Below are positions 7,097 through 12,620 of a stretch of DNA of 12,620 nt, piece after piece; the stretch's first letter is position 1, and each line of letters starts with the position of its first letter. Below the pieces are notes generated by a model. The model had not been told where the DNA came from. It was given only the letters and a program-made list of their open reading frames with translations, and made no database searches. The stretch is taken from the NCBI GenBank assembly GCA_031260865.1, contig JAISKQ010000206.1:1-12620 (forward strand), in the 5' to 3' direction. The translations under genes and the position numbers were made by a program. The DNA comes from Prevotella sp. (GTDB taxonomy: Bacteria; Bacteroidota; Bacteroidia; Bacteroidales; Dysgonomonadaceae).

Positions 7097-7127
7097 CATA
7101 ACAGGATTTTCTTGTTAAAATATATAT

Positions 7128-7169
7128 CAAATCCTTGAAGGGCTAACCCTTCTTGGATTTGGTGTTTTT
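7128..7169 (+). terminator. Rho-independent terminator or attenuator between the DUF1080 and TIM-barrel genes
   Basis: CAAATCC (7128-7134) pairs with GGATTTG (7155-7161), and GAAGGG (7137-7142) pairs with CCCTTC (7147-7152), leaving a 2x2 internal mismatch and a CTAA loop. A T-run (7165-7169) follows after three bases. This is a strong terminator shape. It ends only 21 nt before the next ATG, so it either ends most transcripts after the DUF1080 gene or attenuates expression of the TIM-barrel gene. Confidence 0.8.
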
Positions 7170-7190
7170 AATAATACTAATAATTTAATC

Positions 7191-8075
7191 ATGAAAACAT
7201 CAATTATATTAACCTTTGCCTTCCTTCTGTTAGCGTCAGGCGCGTCGAAAGCCCAAACGGCTCAGGATGCGACGCCCGTGAAGAAAGATATTGCTTTGCA
7301 ATTATATTCCTTGAGGAGCGATATAGCAAAAGACTACGACGGTACTGTGCAGAAAGCCGGGGACGCAGGTTATACAGCTGTTGAAGCGGCAAGCTACGAC
7401 GATGGAAAATTCTATGGCAAAACGCCCGAAGAATTTAAGGCGAGTATCGAAAACGCCGGCATGACTGTACTCTCATCTCATACAGGAAAAGGATTAAGTG
7501 ATACGGAACTGGCTACTAAAGATTTCTCGGAATCGCTGAAATGGTGGGATCGATGTATTGCAGCACACAAAGCCGCCGGGATGAAATACATTGTGACGCC
7601 ATCGATGCCTGTGCCGAAAACATTGAAGGATTTGCAAACATATTGCGAATATTATAACGAAATAGGCAAAAGATGTAAGGAGAACGGGATGTCTTACGGC
7701 TATCACAACCATTCTTACGAATTTGTAAAAATAGAAGATAAGGTAATGTATGACTATATGTTGGAAAATACAGACCCCGAATATGTATTCTTCGAAATGG
7801 ATGTTTATTGGGCTATCAGAGGCGGACAAAGCCCTGTTGACTATTTCAACAAATACAAGAACCGTTTTACATTGCTTCATATCAAAGATAATAAGGAGCT
7901 GGGACAAAGTGGCATGGTAGGCTTCGACGCCATCTTCAAGAATACCGATGCGGCAGGTACAAAACACTTGATTGTGGAAGTTGAACAATACAACTTTACG
8001 CCGATAGAAAGTGTGAAGAAAAGCCTTGAATATCTGCAAAATTGCCCGCTTGTAAAAGAAAGCTATGACAAGTAA
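7191..8075 (+). CDS. Sec-exported xylose-isomerase-like TIM-barrel protein
   Basis: 294 aa. A Sec signal peptide occupies about 1-22 (hydrophobic core about 4-16, likely cleavage after SKA or AQ). The rest is an AP-endonuclease-2/xylose-isomerase-like TIM barrel: ALQLYSLR (35-42), GYTAVE (60-65), SSH (95-97), YHNHSYEF (171-178), FFEMDVYWA (200-208), LLHIKD (228-233) and LIVEVEQ (260-266). H97, H172/H174, E202/D204, H230 and E263/E265 are candidates for metal binding and catalysis. Members of this fold act as sugar isomerases, epimerases and, in 3-keto glycoside pathways, as lyases or hydratases. The gene follows the DUF1080 gene after a 94-bp gap that contains a terminator-like hairpin. It is probably the last gene of the cluster. 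The precise reaction is unknown. Confidence 0.88.
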   Translation: MKTSIILTFAFLLLASGASKAQTAQDATPVKKDIALQLYSLRSDIAKDYDGTVQKAGDAGYTAVEAASYDDGKFYGKTPEEFKASIENAGMTVLSSHTGKGLSDTELATKDFSESLKWWDRCIAAHKAAGMKYIVTPSMPVPKTLKDLQTYCEYYNEIGKRCKENGMSYGYHNHSYEFVKIEDKVMYDYMLENTDPEYVFFEMDVYWAIRGGQSPVDYFNKYKNRFTLLHIKDNKELGQSGMVGFDAIFKNTDAAGTKHLIVEVEQYNFTPIESVKKSLEYLQNCPLVKESYDK

Positions 8076-8097
8076 TATTTGGGATATGGGAGGATTC

Positions 8098-8141
8098 CGA
8101 TGTCGCCGATTTAGATTTTAAACCTTAAATTGGCGACATTG
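8098..8141. terminator. Long hairpin after the TIM-barrel gene, possible terminator
   Basis: A stem of about 17 pairs (8098-8114 with 8125-8141, three of them G-T) includes the perfect arms ATGTCGCC (8100-8107) and GGCGACAT (8132-8139) around a 10-nt loop. No T-tract follows, so classical rho-independent termination is doubtful. It may be an mRNA 3'-end stabiliser or a processing site. It marks the boundary between the glycoside cluster and the ApbE gene. Confidence 0.55.
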
Positions 8142-8186
8142 AAATAAACAGTTTCTAAATCCTAATATGAAATACACAACAAATAG

Positions 8187-9155
8187 ATGAACACGATAAT
8201 GTCCGGTAATGGTTCTTTCTATTCTAATATACAAGGTACAGCGGAAGGAACAAGTTATAATATCACATATCAGGATAGCGAGAATAGAGATTTTCAGCCG
8301 CGAATAGAAGCCTTGCTCGCCGACTTTGAAAAGTCATTGTCTGTATATGACAACGAGTCTGTTATTTCGCGTATAAACAGGAATGAAGATGTGGAAACAG
8401 ATGCCTGCTTCACTACGGTTTTTACCAGAGCGAAAGAAATAAGCGCCCGTACAGAAGGTTCTTTCGATATATCGGCGGAACCGCTATTCAGGGCTTGGGG
8501 ATTCAGTTCGCAGGAAAAATGCCCGCCCGACAAAGAGCAAATAGAAGAATTAAAGAAATATATAGGGATGGATAAAGTCAGGATAGAAGGCAATCGCGTC
8601 CTGAAGGAGCATCCCAATATTGTATTAAACGTAAACGCGATAGCAAAAGGCTATTCGGCTGACATTGTCGCGTCTTTTCTGGAGCAACACGGATGTTCCG
8701 ACTACTTAGTCGAAATAGGAGGCGAAATTCGGGTGAAAGGCGAAAATACCCAAGGAGAGGCTTGGCGTATAGGTATCGACCGTCCGTCGGAGAATAACCT
8801 TATTCCCGGACAAGCTTTGCAGGTGATTCTGCAAATAACCGACAAAGGGATTGCCACGTCAGGGAATTACCGGCAATTCTATATCGAGGACGGTCAAAAA
8901 ATAACGCATACCATAAACCCGGTGACAGGCTATCCGGCAAAGCATAATTTATTATCGGTTACCGTTGTGGCTGATGACGCGCTTACCGCCGACGCTTACG
9001 CCACGGCGTTTATGGTAGCCGGATTAGATAAAGCGCTGGAATGGATGGATGAATGTCCCGAACTGGACGCGGTGTTTATCTGTGATGAAGATGGTGAATA
9101 CAAAGCGTATTGTACACCTGCGTTAGAGGATAAAATCTTACAGGAATACCGTTAA
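8187..9155 (+). CDS. apbE: FAD:protein FMN transferase (ApbE family), no signal peptide
   Basis: 322 aa. It transfers FMN from FAD to Thr/Ser of target flavoproteins such as Nqr/Rnf subunits and other FMN-binding-domain proteins, using Mg. Motifs run in family order: GTAEGTSYNITY (17-28), LSVYDNESVISRIN (51-64), FDISAEPLFRAWGF (93-106), LNVNAIAKGYSAD (147-159), YLVEIGGEIRVKG (173-185), ATSGNYRQF (223-231), HTINPVTGYPA (241-251) and the metal-binding ADAYATAFMVAG (268-279). The catalytic domain is complete. Most Bacteroidota homologues I know begin with a lipoprotein signal; this one has none, and an in-frame TAG lies directly before the ATG, so no longer form exists in this sequence. ATG at 8199 is an alternative start. 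A 7-codon mini-ORF (8167-8190) overlaps the start as ATGA. It may be a cytosolic form, or the signal may have been lost. Confidence 0.92.
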   Translation: MNTIMSGNGSFYSNIQGTAEGTSYNITYQDSENRDFQPRIEALLADFEKSLSVYDNESVISRINRNEDVETDACFTTVFTRAKEISARTEGSFDISAEPLFRAWGFSSQEKCPPDKEQIEELKKYIGMDKVRIEGNRVLKEHPNIVLNVNAIAKGYSADIVASFLEQHGCSDYLVEIGGEIRVKGENTQGEAWRIGIDRPSENNLIPGQALQVILQITDKGIATSGNYRQFYIEDGQKITHTINPVTGYPAKHNLLSVTVVADDALTADAYATAFMVAGLDKALEWMDECPELDAVFICDEDGEYKAYCTPALEDKILQEYR

Positions 9156-9174
9156 GGTCGCGTTTATCCTTGTG

Positions 9175-9213
9175 CTAAAAAGAAATAAATATGGATTTAT
9201 ATTCGCTTTTTAG
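9175..9213 (+). terminator. AT-rich hairpin between apbE and tatA, weak terminator candidate
   Basis: CTAAAAAG (9175-9182) pairs with CTTTTTAG (9206-9213), and ATAAAT (9185-9190) pairs with ATTTAT (9195-9200) inside it around an ATGG loop. The 3' arm is T-rich but no T-run follows. It could end apbE transcription; the remaining 78 bp before tatA would then carry the tatA promoter, for which I see no clear motif. Confidence 0.4.
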
Positions 9214-9291
9214 ATATTATTTATCTTATTTTACAAGTCGAAACCTATTGAATAGGAGTATATCATATAAAACACTTAAAAACCGTCATTA

Positions 9292-9501
9292 ATGAACACA
9301 TTATTATTATTATTATTTGGAAACATTGGAACAGGTGAAATCATTGTCATAGCTATAGCTATACTATTACTTTTTGGAGGAAAAAAGATACCCGAACTGA
9401 TGAAAGGTCTTGGAAAAGGTATCAAAAACTTCAAAGAAGGAGTAAAAGGTATTGAAGACGACATAGAAGGCAACAGCGATACCACAACTAAAAAAGACTG
9501 A
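9292..9501 (+). CDS. tatA: Sec-independent protein translocase subunit TatA
   Basis: 69 aa, typical TatA size. A single N-terminal membrane helix covers about 4-28, followed by the hinge and amphipathic helix [20 protein letters not shown] (28-47) and a short charged tail with acidic and Lys-rich parts. TatA forms the pore-like assembly that moves folded, twin-arginine proteins across the inner membrane with TatC. No separate TatB is present; Bacteroidota commonly use a TatA/TatC system. The first residues are encoded by five consecutive TTA codons (9301-9315). It lies 14 nt before tatC and is surely co-transcribed with it. Nearby Tat substrates are the oxidoreductases at 2931 and 4693. Confidence 0.95.
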   Translation: MNTLLLLLFGNIGTGEIIVIAIAILLLFGGKKIPELMKGLGKGIKNFKEGVKGIEDDIEGNSDTTTKKD

Positions 9502-9515
9502 AATAGTACACTTCT

Positions 9516-10358
9516 ATGGAAGAGACAGAGACTAATGAGGGAATGTCCTTTTGGGATCATCTGGAAGAACTCCGGTGGACGCTAATCAGGTCTATCGCCG
9601 CTTTGTTCGTTTTTGCTATTGTCGGTTTCGCCGTGATGCCGTATATATACGACAGTATAATTATGGGACCTACCCGCGCCGACTTTTTCTTATATAAATA
9701 CATGTGCTATGTCACATCAGCCATCCCCTTTCTTCCCGATTTTTGCGACGATACATTTCATGTTGATATTATAAACATTAATCTGGCATCGCAGTTTTTC
9801 AGGCACATGACAACTTCTTTTTGGCTAGCGCTTATACTTACCTTTCCATATCTGGCTTTTGAGATATGGCGTTTTATCAGTCCGGCTTTATACGCTGAGG
9901 AGAAAAAAAACATACGCTGGGTATTTGTATTTGGGACGCTTATGTTTTTCATCGGTTGCCTTGTCGGCTATAGTTTGGTTTTCCCGATGACATTCCGCTT
10001 TTTGGCGACTTATCAGTTGAGTGAAATCATCGTGAACCAAATTTCGTTGGATTCATATATGGATAACTTCCTGATGATGATTTTTGTGATGGGGCTTGTC
10101 TTTGAGTTGCCCTTAATCTCTTGGTTACTATCGCAGTTGGGATTGCTAAACAGGTCGTTCTTTAAGAAATACAGGAGACACGCTATTGTGGGCTTATTGG
10201 TTTTATCCGCCGTTATAACCCCATCCGGCGATCCGTTTACCTTGTCCATCGTGTTTATACCTCTGTATATGCTCTTTGAAATAAGCCGCTTCCTTGTCAA
10301 ACCCGCGTCGAAAGATACGGACGAAGGAGAGGAGAAAGAGAATGCCCTGAAGATATAG
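9516..10358 (+). CDS. tatC: Sec-independent protein translocase subunit TatC
   Basis: 280 aa with six membrane helices, the receptor for twin-arginine signal peptides. The cytosolic N-terminus carries FWDHLEELRWTLIRS (12-26), the family signature for signal-peptide binding. The first periplasmic loop (about 50-98) is enlarged, as is usual in Bacteroidota. The FPYLAFEIWRFISPALY segment (110-126) is the second family signature, and FELP (196-199) and YRRHAIVGLLVLSAVITPSGDP (219-240) mark the later helices. The C-terminal tail is acidic and Lys-rich. The gene starts 14 nt after tatA. A strong terminator follows. Confidence 0.96.
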   Translation: MEETETNEGMSFWDHLEELRWTLIRSIAALFVFAIVGFAVMPYIYDSIIMGPTRADFFLYKYMCYVTSAIPFLPDFCDDTFHVDIININLASQFFRHMTTSFWLALILTFPYLAFEIWRFISPALYAEEKKNIRWVFVFGTLMFFIGCLVGYSLVFPMTFRFLATYQLSEIIVNQISLDSYMDNFLMMIFVMGLVFELPLISWLLSQLGLLNRSFFKKYRRHAIVGLLVLSAVITPSGDPFTLSIVFIPLYMLFEISRFLVKPASKDTDEGEEKENALKI

Positions 10359-10386
10359 GGAGCGCGGCAAGATTATCAAGATATAG

Positions 10387-10422
10387 AAAAACGGCTAATA
10401 ATAAACTTATTAGCCGTTTTTT
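10387..10422. terminator. Bidirectional rho-independent terminator between tatC and pnp
   Basis: A perfect 15-bp stem (10387-10401 with 10407-10421) with the core ACGGCTAATAA and a 5-nt loop, flanked by an A-run on the left and six T on the right. It can end tatAC transcription on the plus strand and pnp transcription on the minus strand; the two genes converge here. Confidence 0.92.
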
Positions 10423-10443
10423 ATCTGTATCAATTCGATTCAA

Positions 10444-12615
10444 TTATGATTGAGCCGAAGCGTTTCCGTCATTATTCTTCTGCAACGGTCTTTCCGGTCT
10501 TGGAGGACGAGGAAGAAGTACCTTGCGCGAAAGTTTGAATTTACCTGTTTTAGGGTCGACGTCAATCAGTTTCACTTCTATTTCATCGCCTTCTTTCAAG
10601 CCGGCTTTTTCCATATCTTCGATACGATCCCAAGAGATTTCAGAGATGTGAAGCAATCCGTCTTTTCCCGGAAGAAATTCGCAGAACGCGCCATAAGGCA
10701 TTACCGAGCGTACTTTGGCAGGATAAACTTCTCCTACTTCAGGAACAGCTACGATTCCCTTCACCTTGGCAACGGCAGCCTCAATGGATTTCCTGTTGGT
10801 AGCGGAGATTTCCACGCGTCCATAGCCGTCTATTTCCTCAATAGTCACTGTGGCGCCGGTTTCTTCCTGTATGCCTTGAATAATCTTACCGCCCGGGCCT
10901 ATCACCGCTCCGATAAATTCTTTATTGATAATGATGACTTCGATACGAGGCGCGTTTTCTTTAAAGTCGGCGCGTGGCTCAGGTAATGTTTCCAGAATCT
11001 TGCCCATTATATGTAAACGACCTTCACGTGCCTGATTCAATGCTTTTTCAAGAATTTCGTAAGACAAGCCGTCCACTTTTATATCCATTTGGGTAGCGGT
11101 TATACCATCTTTTGTTCCACAAACCTTAAAGTCCATGTCGCCTAAATGGTCTTCATCGCCTAATATGTCGGAAAGCACAGCGAAATTAGTTCCCTTATTT
11201 TCAGAGATTAATCCCATGGCTATACCTGTCACCGGTTTCTTTATTTTAACCCCTGCGTCCATCAACGCCAGTGTACCCGCGCAAACGGTAGCCATAGAGG
11301 ACGAACCGTTAGATTCGAGAATATCGGATACTACGCGTACTACATAAGGGAAGTCACTTGGTATCATTGGTTTCAATGCTCTGTGCGCCAGGTTTCCGTG
11401 TCCTATTTCACGACGACCTACGCCGCGTTGCGGACGAGCTTCACCGGTTGAAAAAGGAGGAAAGTTATAATGTAAAAGAAATCTTTCTTTTCCATTGTTA
11501 AGTACATCGTCTATAATCTTTTCGTCCAATTTTGTACCTAAAGTCACGGTGGTCAACGATTGGGTTTCGCCGCGGGTAAATATGGCTGAACCATGCGCTC
11601 CCGGCAAATAATCGACTTCGCTCCATATCGGACGAATTTCGGTCGTACTGCGTCCGTCGAGACGTTTGCCTTCGTCCAAGATAGAACGGCGCATCGCTTC
11701 TTTTTCCACGTCGTGGTAATAACGTGAGATCAGATCGCTTTTTTCCACCAATTCTTCTTCGGTAAAGTTGGCTTTATATTCTTCTTCGATAGCGGCGAAG
11801 TTGTCCACTCTTTCATGCTTGTTTGTATTGCCCGAAGCGGCTATCGCGTAAGCTTTGTCGAAACATTTTGCCCAAACGTCTTTGCGTAAATCCTCATCGT
11901 TGGTTTCGTGGCTGTACTCGCGTTTTGCAGTTGTGCCGACAAGTTCCATCAACTCCAACTGAGCCTGGCATTGTACTTTGATGGCTTCGTGAGCGAATTT
12001 GATAGCGTCAAGCATTTCCGCTTCCGAAACCTCTTTCATCTCGCCTTCCACCATCATAATATTGTCGATAGTGGCTCCCACCATAATATCTATATCCGCG
12101 CTCTCAAGCTGTTGGAAAGTCGGATTAAGGACAAATTGTCCGTCGATGCGGGCAACCCTTACTTCCGAGATAGGGCCGTTGAACGGAATGTCGGAAACAG
12201 CCAAAGCGGCCGAAGCGGCAAGTCCCGCCAAAGCGTCGGGCATATCTTCTCCATCGGATGAGAACAGGATAACGTTAACAAAAACCTCGGCATGGTAATC
12301 GTCCGGGAATAGCGGACGAAGCACACGGTCAACCAAACGGCAAACCAATATTTCATAATCCGAAGCGCGTCCTTCCCTGCGTTGAAAACCTCCGGGAAAA
12401 CGACCAAATGCCGCGAATTTCTCTTTATACTCCACTTGCAGTGGCATAAAATCAACACCCGGATTTGCATTTTTAGCGGCGCAAACTGTCGCGAGCAGCA
12501 TGGTATTCCCCATACGTACCATAACAGAACCGTCAGCCTGTTTTGCCAATTTTCCGGTTTCAATGGTGATAGTCCTTCCATCACCTAAATCGATACTCTT
12601 TGTAATCGGTTTCAT
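10444..12615 (-). CDS. pnp: Polyribonucleotide nucleotidyltransferase (PNPase)
   Basis: 723 aa, full length. PNPase degrades RNA from the 3' end by phosphorolysis and works in mRNA turnover. The first RNase PH domain spans about 5-225, with FGRFPGGF (70-77); an all-helical linker follows (about 240-315). The second RNase PH domain spans about 318-545 and carries the catalytic [11 protein letters not shown] (437-447) and [16 protein letters not shown] (483-498). A KH domain follows (about 555-620, [12 protein letters not shown] at 569-580) and then an S1 domain (about 627-697), with a basic, Pro-rich tail. The start codon is five bases from the right window edge and places the usual [13 protein letters not shown] stretch at the N-terminus, so the gene is complete. 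Upstream regulation lies outside the window. The sequence closely resembles Bacteroidales PNPase as I know it. Confidence 0.98.
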   Translation of the reverse strand: MKPITKSIDLGDGRTITIETGKLAKQADGSVMVRMGNTMLLATVCAAKNANPGVDFMPLQVEYKEKFAAFGRFPGGFQRREGRASDYEILVCRLVDRVLRPLFPDDYHAEVFVNVILFSSDGEDMPDALAGLAASAALAVSDIPFNGPISEVRVARIDGQFVLNPTFQQLESADIDIMVGATIDNIMMVEGEMKEVSEAEMLDAIKFAHEAIKVQCQAQLELMELVGTTAKREYSHETNDEDLRKDVWAKCFDKAYAIAASGNTNKHERVDNFAAIEEEYKANFTEEELVEKSDLISRYYHDVEKEAMRRSILDEGKRLDGRSTTEIRPIWSEVDYLPGAHGSAIFTRGETQSLTTVTLGTKLDEKIIDDVLNNGKERFLLHYNFPPFSTGEARPQRGVGRREIGHGNLAHRALKPMIPSDFPYVVRVVSDILESNGSSSMATVCAGTLALMDAGVKIKKPVTGIAMGLISENKGTNFAVLSDILGDEDHLGDMDFKVCGTKDGITATQMDIKVDGLSYEILEKALNQAREGRLHIMGKILETLPEPRADFKENAPRIEVIIINKEFIGAVIGPGGKIIQGIQEETGATVTIEEIDGYGRVEISATNRKSIEAAVAKVKGIVAVPEVGEVYPAKVRSVMPYGAFCEFLPGKDGLLHISEISWDRIEDMEKAGLKEGDEIEVKLIDVDPKTGKFKLSRKVLLPRPPRPERPLQKNNDGNASAQS

Positions 12616-12620
12616 CTTTT

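Noticed and set aside
7494..8039. 181-aa minus-strand open frame inside the TIM-barrel gene
   Set aside because: It is antisense to a gene with clear family motifs and a signal peptide; the long frame is a by-product of codon use.
10450..10986. 178-aa plus-strand open frame antisense to the 3' part of pnp
   Set aside because: It lies wholly within the well-supported pnp gene, has an amino-acid make-up without recognisable domains, and is explained by codon bias of the opposite strand.

Overview
The window looks like chromosomal DNA from a Bacteroidales-type member of the Bacteroidota. The evidence is AT-rich intergenic DNA, no clear Shine-Dalgarno sites but A/T-rich stretches before start codons, a polynucleotide phosphorylase that closely resembles the Bacteroides protein as I remember it, a minimal TatA+TatC pair without TatB, and the combination of DoxX, Gfo/Idh/MocA, DUF1080 and TIM-barrel genes that is typical of gut and environmental Bacteroidota. 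No database search was possible, so genus-level placement is open.

Layout. Positions 1-1021 hold no convincing complete gene. There is a GC-richer block at the left edge with a possible partial minus-strand reading frame, then a cluster of diverged direct and inverted repeats (about 194-655), then a leader with small hairpins. A stand-alone cytosolic-type Gfo/Idh/MocA oxidoreductase follows (1022-2020), then a 410-bp very AT-rich gap. The core of the window is a plus-strand gene cluster at 2431-8075: a DoxX-family membrane protein, two exported Gfo/Idh/MocA oxidoreductases with twin-arginine leaders, a DUF1080 (3-keto-disaccharide hydrolase family) putative lipoprotein, and a Sec-exported xylose-isomerase-like TIM-barrel protein. 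A strong terminator-like hairpin lies between the last two genes. Next come an ApbE-type FAD:protein FMN transferase (8187-9155) that lacks a signal peptide, and a tatA-tatC pair (9292-10358). A 15-bp-stem terminator, usable in both directions, separates these from a convergent, complete pnp gene (12615-10444, minus strand).

How the genes may work together. The 2431-8075 cluster has the gene content of the recently described oxidation/elimination/hydration/reduction route for breaking glycosidic bonds. In that route Gfo/Idh/MocA enzymes oxidise a sugar at C3, a DUF1080 or TIM-barrel enzyme cleaves the 3-keto glycoside, and a second oxidoreductase reduces the product. Here the two oxidoreductases, the DUF1080 protein and the isomerase-like protein all carry export signals, so the pathway is probably periplasmic or membrane-attached. 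Tat export would deliver the oxidoreductases folded with bound nucleotide, and the tatAC genes lie about 1.2 kb downstream. The role of DoxX, a four-helix quinone-associated-type membrane protein, is unproven; supplying or removing electrons for periplasmic cofactor turnover is an inference. pnp and probably tatAC are housekeeping genes. Substrate specificity cannot be read from the sequence.
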